DNA of 64,000 nucleotides from Anthocerotibacter panamensis C109 (GTDB lineage: Bacteria > Cyanobacteriota > Cyanobacteriia > Gloeobacterales > Anthocerotibacteraceae), in the NCBI RefSeq assembly GCF_018389385.1, contig NZ_CP062698.1, positions 1,367,501 through 1,431,500 of the forward strand. Reading direction: 5' to 3'. The notes beneath the pieces are model-generated. The model did no database searches and had not been told where the DNA came from. It worked only from the letters and a program-made list of their open reading frames with translations. Both the position numbers and the translations under genes were made by a program. Shown here in pieces: positions 42,503 through 53,300 of the stretch; the first letter of the stretch is position 1; every line of letters begins with the position of its first letter.

Positions 42503-45500
42503 ATGACTCATTCCGCTGAGGCTCGCCTCGCCGCTTACTACGACCATATCCAAGGGGTGATCCTCACCCGCCAAAATCCGATCACGGGTTTGTTGCCTGC
42601 GAGCACGGCAGTCAATGCCCACGGAGACTACACCGACGCCTGGGTGCGCGATAACGTCTATAGCATTCTCGGGGTCTGGGGTCTGGCTCTAGCTTACCGC
42701 CGGGTAGACGACAATTTGGGGCGCTCTTTTGAGCTTGAGCATAGCATCGTCAAGCTTATGCGCGGCTTGCTCTTTGCCATGATGCGTCAGGCCGTTAAGG
42801 TCGAGCAGTTCAAGAATACCCAATCCCCCCGCGACGCCCTGCACGCGAAGTACGACACCCCGAGCGGTCAGACGGTAGTCGGCGACCATGCCTGGGGTCA
42901 TCTACAACTGGATGCCACCTCGCTCTACCTGCTGATGCTCGCCCAGATGACCGCCTCTGGATTAAACATCATCTACACCATCGACGAGGTCAACTTCATT
43001 CAAAATTTGGTCTATTACATCGGGCGCACCTACCGCACCCCTGACTACGGCATTTGGGAGCGCGGCAATAAGATCAACCACGGCTTCCCGGAGTTAAATA
43101 CTAGCTCGATAGGGATGGCGAAAGCAGCGCTAGAGGCGATGAATGGCCTGGATCTCTTTGGGGCACGGGGATCGCAGCGCTCGGTGATCCATGTGCTCCC
43201 CGATGAAATTGCCCGTGCCCGCATCACCCTGGAGTCGCTGTTGCCCCGCGAATCCGGTTCTAAAGAAATCGATGCGGCGCTCTTGAGCATCATCAGCTTC
43301 CCGGCTTTTGCCGTTGACGACCCCAACCTTGTCGCCCGCACGCGCGACGAGATTGTCCAAAAGCTCGAAGGGCGCTACGGCTGTAAGCGATTTTTACGCG
43401 ATGGTCACCAGACTGTGCTCGAAGATACCAGCCGCCTGCACTACGAACCCGTTGAACTCAAGCAGTTTGAGCATATCGAGTGTGAATGGCCGCTGTTCTT
43501 TACCTATCTCACCCTCGATGGCCTTTTTCGACAAGACGCGCATCAAGCCCGTCACTATCAGCAGCGGCTGGAAGCGATCCTGATAGATAACCAGGACTTT
43601 GGTCTAGTCCCGGAACTGTACTACGTGCCCTCCGACTGCATTGCCCAGGAGCGTACCCAACCCAGTAGTCAGACCCGCCTGCCCAATGCCAATATCCCGC
43701 TGGTCTGGGCGCAGAGTCTCTATCTGCTCGGCTGTCTGTTGGGGGAAGGGCTGTTGCACCCGGAGGACATCGACCCGTTGGGCCGTTATCGGATGAGCCG
43801 TACTCGCTCGCGCCCGGTGGTACAGGTGGCTCTCCTGTCCGAAGACGAGCAGTTGCAGCTAGAGTTAGCGGCGCAGGGCATCCCCACGCAGACCCTGGAG
43901 CAGGTGCACCCAGTCCAAGTGCGCTACGCCCACGAACTTTCTATCATCTACACCCAGATCGGGCGCAACCAAAAACTGGGCCTCACCGGGCGTCCGGTGC
44001 GCCGCCTGCGGGGACTCACCACTTCACGGGTCTACCGAATCTGCGGGGAGTCCCTGGTTTTTCTGCCGAGTTTTCTCAATCTGGAGCAGTTCTATCTGAC
44101 CCTGGACAGCCATTTTCTCGTCAGTCAGATCAAGAGCGAACTGACCTATATCCACGAACACTGGAGCCAGCGGGGGCGGCCTACGGTGACCCTCCTTATC
44201 ACCTGGGAGATGGTCCAGGCGGGGCGGGCGGGTTTGCTCACGCTGATGAAGGAATTGGGGGAAGGGACTTGTAGCGGTATTCCCGTGCGGCTAGGTCCGC
44301 TCCATCAGCTCATGCTGACAGCCGGTCAAGAACGCATCGATTTTTTGCACGATTTTACGTTTAGTACCGCTGCGCTTCAGGGGCACCGCTCAGAAGACAA
44401 GCGCTATCTCGCCTTCGATCCCTCCCAGACAGCGCCTTTGGGCCATGTGCAGGAACTCGCTTTAGACTTCGAGACCGGAGTCCAGGCTTCGTTGACGCGC
44501 CTACAGCATACTGCCAACCTCTATGAACAAATCGAACTACTCCAGCTCTTAGTGCGCCTTAAGGGGTTAGATTTCGACACGCACTTGGGAGCGCCGGATG
44601 CCCCTGCCGTCCTAGTCCAGGACCTCATCGCCGAGGTCTATCTCACCGCAGGGTTGGGCCACCAAAACGAGCACCCCGTCCTAATCGAGCCAGCGGATAC
44701 CAGCGACGGCACCGGATACGGCGGCCCCTATTGGGCGGTGGTACGCAGGGCAGCGGGGCTGTTGGGTAAGGTCGATATCGGTCTTTCGGACGCGGTGACG
44801 ATTCTTTTGGTGCGCCAAAAGCAAATCTCCGTGGGCAAAGCCTACAGTGAAGACGCGCTCATCAATCGCCCCCTGACCGACCAGGAAGTGGTCGCTAAGA
44901 TCAACGAGTTCTGCCGTGAGGATATCCGCGACCGCGTCTTGACCCAGGAAGTGATTATCTCCTTGAGCCTGTTGATGCGGGCCAACCCCCGCCTCTTCAC
45001 CAGCTTGTTGACGCTGCGGGTGGGTTATCTGATCTTGCTCATCACCACTGATCTCGCCCAGGAACATAACCTCACCCAAGACGAAGCTTACGAGCAGGTG
45101 ATGCACCTGAGCCCCTATGCGCTCCAGACCCACCTCGCGCGGGTATTGGCGGACTACGAAGAGATGCATCAGGTCTTTTTCTTGCAAGAATCCCTGCATA
45201 CCAATCACGAACAAATCTCCTGGTTACTGGCTCCCACCCGGACACTCACCCCACCCGTTGGCGGTTGGTTCAAGAAACGGCAACGCGACGGGACCCTCAA
45301 CCGGGTGCCTCGAGGCTTTTACCCCAAAGTCTGGCTTTTGCTCAGGCACTGTCGGGGGCTCATCATCGGGGACAAACTAGAGCGGCGCAATCGCCTCGAC
45401 AGCGAGCTGATCCTGGCCCAGATGACCCCCGGCGAGGGGGATTTTGCGCTGTGGGTCGAACATCTGCTCAATAAGATTGCCGCGCCCCAATACCGTCAGG

Positions 45501-45781
45501 TCAATATCGAAGCCCTGATGACCCTTGCCTCGCTCGTAGAAAGTAATCCGGGTTTGCTCATTGCAGACTATATCGTGATGGATGTGCTGATCGGCCATGC
45601 CGTGCGTCTAGTCTGGTTAGAGACCAACCGCCGGGATGCAGACCACTACGAAGACTACAAGGCGAGCGCTTGGCGGGCTTTTTATGAGAGTGCGCCCCAG
45701 GAAGTGGCTACCTATGTGATAGCTGCCTTGCAATTTCTGACCCAATTGGGCCAGGACCGCCCCCTCCCGACTGCCCCCTAA
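42503..45781 (+). CDS. GH15 / phosphorylase-kinase-alpha-like protein
   Basis: A 1092-residue protein. The first ~450 residues match the (alpha/alpha)6 glucoamylase-like domain of family GH15 and of phosphorylase kinase alpha and beta chains: A-W-V-R-D-N-V-Y-S-I-L-G-V-W-G-L, H-A-W-G-H-L-Q-L-D-A-T-S-L-Y, F-P-E-L-N-T-S-S-I-G-M-A-K-A-A-L. The long C-terminal part is helical and matches the extended cyanobacterial form. It may process glycogen or act as a regulator of glycogen use; catalysis is not proven. The stop overlaps the convergent NRPS gene by 4 bases. Confidence 0.8.
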   Translation: MTHSAEARLAAYYDHIQGVILTRQNPITGLLPASTAVNAHGDYTDAWVRDNVYSILGVWGLALAYRRVDDNLGRSFELEHSIVKLMRGLLFAMMRQAVKVEQFKNTQSPRDALHAKYDTPSGQTVVGDHAWGHLQLDATSLYLLMLAQMTASGLNIIYTIDEVNFIQNLVYYIGRTYRTPDYGIWERGNKINHGFPELNTSSIGMAKAALEAMNGLDLFGARGSQRSVIHVLPDEIARARITLESLLPRESGSKEIDAALLSIISFPAFAVDDPNLVARTRDEIVQKLEGRYGCKRFLRDGHQTVLEDTSRLHYEPVELKQFEHIECEWPLFFTYLTLDGLFRQDAHQARHYQQRLEAILIDNQDFGLVPELYYVPSDCIAQERTQPSSQTRLPNANIPLVWAQSLYLLGCLLGEGLLHPEDIDPLGRYRMSRTRSRPVVQVALLSEDEQLQLELAAQGIPTQTLEQVHPVQVRYAHELSIIYTQIGRNQKLGLTGRPVRRLRGLTTSRVYRICGESLVFLPSFLNLEQFYLTLDSHFLVSQIKSELTYIHEHWSQRGRPTVTLLITWEMVQAGRAGLLTLMKELGEGTCSGIPVRLGPLHQLMLTAGQERIDFLHDFTFSTAALQGHRSEDKRYLAFDPSQTAPLGHVQELALDFETGVQASLTRLQHTANLYEQIELLQLLVRLKGLDFDTHLGAPDAPAVLVQDLIAEVYLTAGLGHQNEHPVLIEPADTSDGTGYGGPYWAVVRRAAGLLGKVDIGLSDAVTILLVRQKQISVGKAYSEDALINRPLTDQEVVAKINEFCREDIRDRVLTQEVIISLSLLMRANPRLFTSLLTLRVGYLILLITTDLAQEHNLTQDEAYEQVMHLSPYALQTHLARVLADYEEMHQVFFLQESLHTNHEQISWLLAPTRTLTPPVGGWFKKRQRDGTLNRVPRGFYPKVWLLLRHCRGLIIGDKLERRNRLDSELILAQMTPGEGDFALWVEHLLNKIAAPQYRQVNIEALMTLASLVESNPGLLIADYIVMDVLIGHAVRLVWLETNRRDADHYEDYKASAWRAFYESAPQEVATYVIAALQFLTQLGQDRPLPTAP

Positions 45782-48700
45782 TTCCAGGGACGGGCGGGGG
45801 AGCCGAACCAGGCGCTGCCTGCGGGCAACTGCTCCCCTTTCATCGCCATCGACAGGGGGCCAAGCCAACTATCTGCTTCTAGACTGGCGTCGTAAAGCAC
45901 GATGGACAAGGCCCCCATCACCACCCGATCACCCAAGACCACCGCTCCAATTTTCATCACCCGGTCCTCAAATAGATGCGTCTGCGGCCCACAGTCGTGA
46001 TTGAGCGCACAGTCATCACCGATGTGCACCACGTCAAATTCGGTCAGGTCCGTGGTATCTATATAGACACGTTTGCCAATCCGACTCCCCAATAGGCGCA
46101 GGAAAACGCTGAGAAAAGGCGTTCCGCGCAGCATATCCAGAAAAAAGGAGACGCCCAGCGTCTCATACGTGGAGGTAATGAGTTCGCTCAGCCACACAAA
46201 AGGGGTCCACATCGGCTGGGCTACAGGCCGGTAGCGACCGACCAAGAGCCATTTGAGCGCCACTATCACCAGAGTAGCCACCGTAGCGCAACCGATATAG
46301 AGCAACGGGAAAATCAGGGCCGCTATAGCCCATCCGTAGGTATCTATGAAGTCGCCCATGAGGCTGATGAAATAGATACTCAAGGCCATCACAATCGTGG
46401 CGGGCAGGAGGATGCGCGTCCCTTCAATCAGCAGTCTGAGCGCGATCAAATGAGGGGGGGGATTGAAGGTCAAGTGCGCCGGATAGTCTGTGAAGGTTTG
46501 CCGTTTTGGCAAAAACATGGCGGGCGTACCAAACCAGGAACTTCCTGGCGTCAAGGACTCCTCCTGTGGCGGCTGTGACAGGCAGCCGATCAGGCAGCCA
46601 TCGGGGATTGTGCTACCGTCGCGAATCAGTGCACTGTTCCCGACAAAACTGCGCTTGCCAATGCGCGTCTGTTGGAGGGTCAGCCGCTGGTAGCGGATGT
46701 GCGGATCGCCCAAGATCACTGCGTCGGCAATGAAGGATTCGTCGTCGATCTCCAGCAAGTCGTGGGTGACGGCGCTAGCGGTCGATACCTCCGTACCCTT
46801 GCCGAGCTTGACCCCCAAAAGCCGATACCAGGGCGTGAGATAAAGGGTGGCGTAAATGGGATGCAGCGTGGATAGACTCAGTTCCATCAACTGGTCTACC
46901 AACCATTTGCGGACATAAAAAGAGCTGTACAGACTGTACGTCCCCACTCGTACGCGACCTAGAAGAAGCCAGCGCAGGACTACGATTTCTGTAGCAGACA
47001 GGAGCACATACAGCAGCGAGAGCGCTGGTGTGAGCAGCAGAAAGCTATAGCCTTGAGTGTCGTTATCCAGCCCATGGAGCACCATGAAGCCCGGAAAAAC
47101 AGGCAGCAGAGCCAGGACCGGAAAAAGCAGCAACAACACCCCAAAGACCCCGGCAAATACCCTGCGTTTCGCGACCGAAACCGGTTGGGGCTGGGCCAGA
47201 CGCTCTAAGTCCACCTGAGTGCGAAAGCGTGCGGGTGAGCCCTGCCAGATCTGCTTGGTCGGAATCCTGGTTGCGCTGGGCAGCGCAGACAGGTCCTCAA
47301 GTTCGGCATAGTCTTCGAGGACTGTGTTATCGCTCAGCACGGTGCCACTGCCGAGGAAGCAATGGGCTCCGACCGTGATAGGACCGATTTTGAGGAGTCC
47401 ATCTTCTACTTTGCAGTTATATAGAATGGACCGGTAGCTAATGCTGCTGTGATCCCCGATACTAACGAGGTCTGGAGCCCCGATCTCCGCATGACCCAGA
47501 TACACCTGCTCCCCGATATGTGCCCCCAGCAGCCGGTAGTACAGGCCAAGCAGAGGCGTACCGGTCAAGTATTGCACCGGCATCACGGCCTGAAAACGAC
47601 GCACAAACCACCAGCGCCAGTAATAAAATCCCCAAAGCGGATAATTTCCAGGTCTATAGCGCCCAATCACCAGCCATTTGACCGCCACAGATAAGCCAAG
47701 CAGTATCGGGATGAGCCCGCTATACACGACCAGTGCGGCAGCGACGGAGGCCCACAGGCTGTGGTCTTGAGCGATCATCCCCGCGTAGGTCAGGTAGGGA
47801 ACCAGCCACTGTAAGGAGAAAAAGCCATAGATGACCAACAGTCCGAGTGCCTGCCCAGCCATACACGCCAGATAGCGCCCCGTCGGAATGGCCTGAAAAG
47901 TGGCGGTACGCGGTTCGAGGACGGTCGTCTCTTGAGCCAAGTACGCAGCAAGCGCACTGATCGTGCGGTATTGATATAAATCCTGTACAGACAGTTGCCG
48001 GTAGCGCTTACGCAGGCGTGAGATCAACAGAGCCGCCAGCAGGGAATGTCCGCCCAGATCGGTGAAGAAGTCATCTGCGGTAGACACTGGGCACTGGGGG
48101 AAAAGCTCCTGCCATGCCTCTAGCAACTCGTGTTCGGTTGCTGTCGTGGGCGCTTGGCGAAGACGCTCTGGGGAACAGAGCGGTTCAGCGGCGAGGGTGG
48201 GTAGGCTTTTGCGGTCAACTTTGCCGCTAGATAAAGTAGGCAGATGCGCGACCCGTAGGTACTGGCTAGGAAGCATATAGTCCGGCAACCGGGCTGCCAA
48301 ATCCCGTTTTGCCTCGGCTATATCCCACAAGGGCTCCTGACGCAGCACGAGGAACGCCACCAATTGGTCAACCCCGCTCGCTTCCTTGCGCACAGCGACA
48401 GCGGCTGATTTCACAGCGGGTTGCGCAGTCAGGAGCGCCTCAATCTCTCCGAGTTCGATACGATAGCCTCGAATCTTGACCTGATCGTCGATCCGGCTAT
48501 GAAAAACCAAGTCGCCCTTGCCGTCGAGATGGACGCAATCCCCGGTGCGGTAGAGGATAGGAGCCTGCTCAGCCGTGGCCGCAAAAGGATTACGGACGAA
48601 CTTAGCTGCGGTCAATTCAGGACGACCGATATACCCTGCGGTGACGCCCGGTCCGCCAATATATAGCTCGCCTATCGCTTCCAGGGGGACCGGGTTCATG

Positions 48701-49737
48701 GCCTCATCCAAGACGTAGGCCAGATAGTTGGGGAGGGGCTTGCCAATCGTCATCGGTTGACCGGGCTGACATTCAGCCCAAGTCGCTGTCACGGTTGTCT
48801 CGGTGGGGCCATAGGTGTTGTAGATCTGCCGTCCTGGTCTTGACCAGCGCTCCACCAGACCCGGCAGGCAAACTTCACCACCCAGATTGATGAGCCGCAG
48901 ACTGGGAATCTCCTGCTCCAGCATCCCCAACAGGGTAGGTACGGCGTGAAGGACACTGATCCCAGCCGCTGCCAATGCTCCTGGAAGCCGGTCCACCGCC
49001 TTGACAAGGTCGGTGGGGGCTACCCATAGCGTGGCCCCCACCAGATAAGCTAGCCAGATCTCTTCGACGGACATATCAAAGGCGAGAGAGAATCCCTGAT
49101 ACACCACGTCGGTCTGCTGTACCTGTAGGACTTGATTTTCCGCTCTAGCCCAGTGGCAGACATTGCGGTGCGTGACGGCGATCCCCTTTGGCTGACCTGT
49201 GGAACCGGAGGTGTAGATGATATAGGCGGGATCGTCCGGGGTGGCTGTCCGCAGCAAGGACGGGGTGGGGGTGACGCCATTGAGGTAAAGATTTTCCCAC
49301 GCCAGACACCGCCCAGCCCAGGGGATAAGAGCATGTTGCAAAAGCTTTTGGTGCGCCAGAAGCACTTGCGCCGAGCAATCTTGGAGCGTGCTGGCAATAC
49401 GAGCAGGCGGCGCTTCGGCGTCGAACGGGAGGTAGGCGGCACCGGCTTTGAGGATACCCAGCAATCCCACATGGAGATCCAGTGAACGTTGCATCCACAG
49501 CCCGACGCAGTCGCGCGGGCCAATGCCTGCCTGTTGCAGCATCTGCGCCAACTGATTAGAGCGATGATCCAGCTCACCGTAAGTCAACTGCTGACACCCA
49601 TCATCAAGGGCTACTTTGTGTGCTAGTCGTCCAGCAGTAGCAGCAAAGATCTCTGTCAGCAACTCGGATCGGATCAGGTTAGTTGCTAGCAGTCCAGTTG
49701 TCACACTTGGGCTTTTACCAGGAATCATTTGAAACAT
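45778..49737 (-). CDS. Pls/PosA-type non-ribosomal peptide synthetase
   Basis: About 1319 residues. The adenylation domain (~25-530) has Y-T-S-G-S-T-G-Q-P-K-G, Y-G-P-T-E-T-T-V, Y-R-T-G-D and I-R-G-Y-R-I-E-L-G-E. A carrier domain has L-G-G-H-S-L. Then comes a membrane region of three units, each a pair of helices plus a left-handed beta-helix segment (I-G-D-H-S-S-I-S, I-D-D-E-S-F-I-A-D, I-G-D-D-C-A-L-N-H). This A-T-(TM2-C)x3 plan is that of poly-epsilon-lysine synthetase and relatives, which polymerise one amino acid at the membrane. The substrate is unknown. The Met at 49737 is the likely start. Confidence 0.88.
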   Translation of the reverse strand: MFQMIPGKSPSVTTGLLATNLIRSELLTEIFAATAGRLAHKVALDDGCQQLTYGELDHRSNQLAQMLQQAGIGPRDCVGLWMQRSLDLHVGLLGILKAGAAYLPFDAEAPPARIASTLQDCSAQVLLAHQKLLQHALIPWAGRCLAWENLYLNGVTPTPSLLRTATPDDPAYIIYTSGSTGQPKGIAVTHRNVCHWARAENQVLQVQQTDVVYQGFSLAFDMSVEEIWLAYLVGATLWVAPTDLVKAVDRLPGALAAAGISVLHAVPTLLGMLEQEIPSLRLINLGGEVCLPGLVERWSRPGRQIYNTYGPTETTVTATWAECQPGQPMTIGKPLPNYLAYVLDEAMNPVPLEAIGELYIGGPGVTAGYIGRPELTAAKFVRNPFAATAEQAPILYRTGDCVHLDGKGDLVFHSRIDDQVKIRGYRIELGEIEALLTAQPAVKSAAVAVRKEASGVDQLVAFLVLRQEPLWDIAEAKRDLAARLPDYMLPSQYLRVAHLPTLSSGKVDRKSLPTLAAEPLCSPERLRQAPTTATEHELLEAWQELFPQCPVSTADDFFTDLGGHSLLAALLISRLRKRYRQLSVQDLYQYRTISALAAYLAQETTVLEPRTATFQAIPTGRYLACMAGQALGLLVIYGFFSLQWLVPYLTYAGMIAQDHSLWASVAAALVVYSGLIPILLGLSVAVKWLVIGRYRPGNYPLWGFYYWRWWFVRRFQAVMPVQYLTGTPLLGLYYRLLGAHIGEQVYLGHAEIGAPDLVSIGDHSSISYRSILYNCKVEDGLLKIGPITVGAHCFLGSGTVLSDNTVLEDYAELEDLSALPSATRIPTKQIWQGSPARFRTQVDLERLAQPQPVSVAKRRVFAGVFGVLLLLFPVLALLPVFPGFMVLHGLDNDTQGYSFLLLTPALSLLYVLLSATEIVVLRWLLLGRVRVGTYSLYSSFYVRKWLVDQLMELSLSTLHPIYATLYLTPWYRLLGVKLGKGTEVSTASAVTHDLLEIDDESFIADAVILGDPHIRYQRLTLQQTRIGKRSFVGNSALIRDGSTIPDGCLIGCLSQPPQEESLTPGSSWFGTPAMFLPKRQTFTDYPAHLTFNPPPHLIALRLLIEGTRILLPATIVMALSIYFISLMGDFIDTYGWAIAALIFPLLYIGCATVATLVIVALKWLLVGRYRPVAQPMWTPFVWLSELITSTYETLGVSFFLDMLRGTPFLSVFLRLLGSRIGKRVYIDTTDLTEFDVVHIGDDCALNHDCGPQTHLFEDRVMKIGAVVLGDRVVMGALSIVLYDASLEADSWLGPLSMAMKGEQLPAGSAWFGSPARPWN

Positions 49738-50319
49738 GTTGTTCAACAGGCTCCGGTATTTACCCCAGGTTCCTGATAGTAGACAATCTAGCAAACAGTA
49801 AGAGAATGCTCTTAGGCAGACTCTGGTATTAGTTTTACTGTCCCATCTATAACAATCCTGCAACTACCGTAGCGTGTATATTAGCTTAGTAACTGAGGCG
49901 ATACAGATGCGGAGAGTAAACTTTGGGGGATACAGAAATCTAAGAATGCTAGACAGTCATGTTCAGGATAAACCATGAGGAGTACGGTCTCATTCTAAAC
50001 CGTACCTATGTAATTAGTGTGACAAAATCAGAGCACTCTCAATTTAATTTTGGTCAACTCTCACCAAAAATTGTGGTATAAAAGCTATCTTTTTTACCAC
50101 TAAAGGCTATACAAAAAGAGATTTTTCAGAGGATTTTATAAAATAATTGGTTGTTTCATTTTTGGGAAAGTGGATTATAGTTTTATATGGGCAGTTCATG
50201 ATTTTTTTAGATATTCCTGATTTTGAGCATTACCCAAATTTCGATATATAGCCATCGAAAATCCAACCTCCAGAGTTGTCTTAGGAGTAGAAGTCTGGTC
50301 TTCTCTTCAAATTTGGTCG
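49738..50319. other. AT-rich intergenic region upstream of the NRPS
   Basis: About 580 bases, AT-rich, no gene. Two adjacent inverted repeats are visible, TTTTGGT/ACCAAAA (50048-50054 with 50063-50069) and GTGGTA/TACCAC (50073-50078 with 50095-50100). They could end SNF2 transcription or act as operators for the NRPS promoter. Confidence 0.4.
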
Positions 50320-53300
50320 CTATTCGTTAATCAACTGTAGTAGGGCCTCTGTGGACAGCTTGCCGCTCCTATCCGTACCTTCAAGCAGGCTATCCGCCAA
50401 ATCGCGCTTGTGGTGGTGTAAGTCCACAATTTTTTCTTCTAGGGTGTCCTTTGCCACCAGACGATAGATGGTGACCGGGCGTTGTTGACCGATGCGGTGT
50501 GCTCGGTCCGATGCTTGGTCCTCTACTGCAGGATTCCACCAGGGGTCCATATGGATGACATAATCAGCAGCGGTGAGATTGAGGCCCGTCCCTCCCGCCT
50601 TGAGGCTGATTAAGAATACGTCCCCCTCCCCGCGCTGAAAGGTATCCACGCGTTTTTTGCGCTCTGGGGCGGGCGTGCTGCCATCCAGGTATTGGTACTG
50701 GATCTGCTGCTGGTCTAGATAGTCGCGCAGGATATGTAAATGGTCCACGAACTGGCTAAAGACTAGGGCTTTGTGGCGATTCTCTAGGAGTTCTTCGAGC
50801 ACTTCACTGAAAAGTTGTAGTTTGGCGCTGGGCAGTTGGGTATTGGGCATGATCAGACGCGCATTGCAGCAAGCGCGGCGCAGTTTCATGATTTCAGCTA
50901 GGACTTGTAGGTGTTTCTGACCGCGGTCGGCCTCCTGGGTGGACAGTTTGGCGACCGCTTCGCGGCGCAAGGCTTCATAGAACGCCATCTCCTCGCGGCT
51001 CAGTTCTACCTGGAGGGTAATTTCGGTACGCGAGGGCAACGCTTCTAGGACTTGATTTTTAGTGCGCCGCAGGAGGAAGGGTTGGATGAGTTTTTTCAGC
51101 TTGTTGCGGGCTTGTTTATCCTGTAGGCGCTCAATAGGGATGGCAAAACGCTGGTTGAAGCGCTCCAACGAACCGAGCAGTCCGGGATTGATAAAGTGAA
51201 ACAAGTTCCACAGTTCCCCGAGATGGTTTTCGATAGGGGTGCCGGTGGTGATAAGTTTGAAGCCGCCTTGCAGGCTCATCGCGGCCTGCGAGCGCTTGGT
51301 GGCGGTATTTTTAATGGCCTGGGCCTCGTCGAGCACGATGGTCTGCCACGACACCCGCGCCAACATCTGGGCCACTTCTTCTTGTTGCAACAGACCGTAG
51401 CTACAGACCAGCATGTCAAAGGGTTGGAGCGTATCGAGTACTTTTTGGCGCTCGCCACTACTAAATTGGATGACCTGGAGGGTCGGGGCAAACCGCTGGG
51501 CTTCGCTCACCCAGTTCATGCCTACCGAAGTGGGCGCTACGATCAAGGTCGGGCCTTGGGGGGCTCGGGTGAGGACCACCGCTAGAGCCTGCAAGGTCTT
51601 GCCCAGACCCATGTCATCGGCTAGACAGGTTCCTACGCCCCAGTGGGCAAGACGGGCCAGCCAGCGAAAACCGTCGGTCTGGTAATCGCGCAGTTCGGCT
51701 TGGAGCGTGGAAGGCAGTTCGGGCTGTAGGCGCTCGATCTCCCGGAGGCGTTGGATATGGGCTTTCCAATGTTGGTCTGCTTGCAGTCCGCCGACTTCTT
51801 CGACCAGGTCTTCCATGGCTAGGGCAGCGAGCGGATGAAAGCGTAGACCCTTGCCATGTTTTTCTGAAAAAGTCCGCAATTCGTCAAGGCGCTTGCGAAA
51901 CTCCTGGGTCAAGGCGAGGAATTGCCCATCCCCGAGAGGAACAAACCGGCTGGGGGTTTTCTCCAACATTTCTAGCAGTTGCTGCATGTCCAGCACCCGG
52001 TGCTCATCTAGTTGCAACTGACCGTCTGCCGCGAACCAATCCCCCTGGCGTTGGATGGTCAACGCAAATTTGTCGAAGCTAGCGCGGTGGCTGATCCGCA
52101 GTTTCTCCCCTTCCGGCCATTCCAGCGCCACCGCATCCCCCAACCCCTGGAGTTCCAGTTCCAGACAGTCCTCCGGGTTTTCGACCAGCCATTCGCCGTC
52201 CTGTTCTTCTTGTCATGCGAGGGTCGGACAGGCGGCTAGGACCGCTTGGGCGCGGGTCTTCTCCTCACGCAAATTGCGCGTGGTCTGTAGGCGCTTGTGG
52301 TCGATCTCCGCAATCACGGTCTCGCCACCCACACCGGGGCGGAAATACGGGCCACCGTGCGCGAAGGGATGGGACAGCAAAGACACCTTGAGCCCTTCGC
52401 GGGCGGGCAACAGGTGAAGATAGGGTTTGGTCTCGGCGCTCACCGTCTGCTCCAGCCCGCCCCCGATATCCGAGTGCACTGTGACTATTCCACAGACTGC
52501 ATCAATGGCTGCCAATACCCGCTCTTTGGCTTTGGCAGGGACTTCCAGGCGGTTTCGCTTACCGATAATCTCGGCAATACGACGATGTTCAGCCTTGATT
52601 TCAATGACCTTCAGCCGCGTCGGGCTCTCTTTGCTGAGGCGCTTGAGAGCGATATTCCGTCCCAGGCTCCAGATGCCCTTGGCATTCATTGTCTGCTCGC
52701 GCGGCTGTAGTGTCCAATGCTCAGTATGGAAGGTGATAAACCACGCCAGACGCTGATTCCCCTCAGTCTGAGCGGAGGGTTCCTGATGGAGATTAGCGAG
52801 CGCATTCAGGCACAGTTCCCAGGGTTCTTGAGCTTGGATTAAGTCCACCAGCGCGGGTATATCACACGCTTGGCGCAGGTTGCCATAGCTATTCTGCGGC
52901 TGTAGCCGCGACAGCAATTCTGCGGTCTCCATTGCGATCCAAGCGTAACCCGCCGCCGCCGCTTGCTCATAAAGTGGCCCTAAAATTTTAGGTAGCTGGC
53001 CTTTTGCACTATCTTTATCGACCCAGTAAAGACACAGCGCACTGAATAGCATTTCTAGGCTGTAATACTTTCCTTTAAGCGCGGTACTAGCATTTACTAT
53101 TGATTCTTTTTGTGAAAGGTCTCCTTGCTGGATTTCCAAGACCTTTTGTAAGCATATATAAATAGACTTAAACCGATAATCTGACTGACGAGTAGCAATT
53201 TTAGTATAGGTTTGGGCCTCGCGCAGACACTCGGGTGAATTATCTTTTAGCAGAGCCAAAATAAAGAATAGTCCTCCGATGTTATTGAAATAAATTTGAC

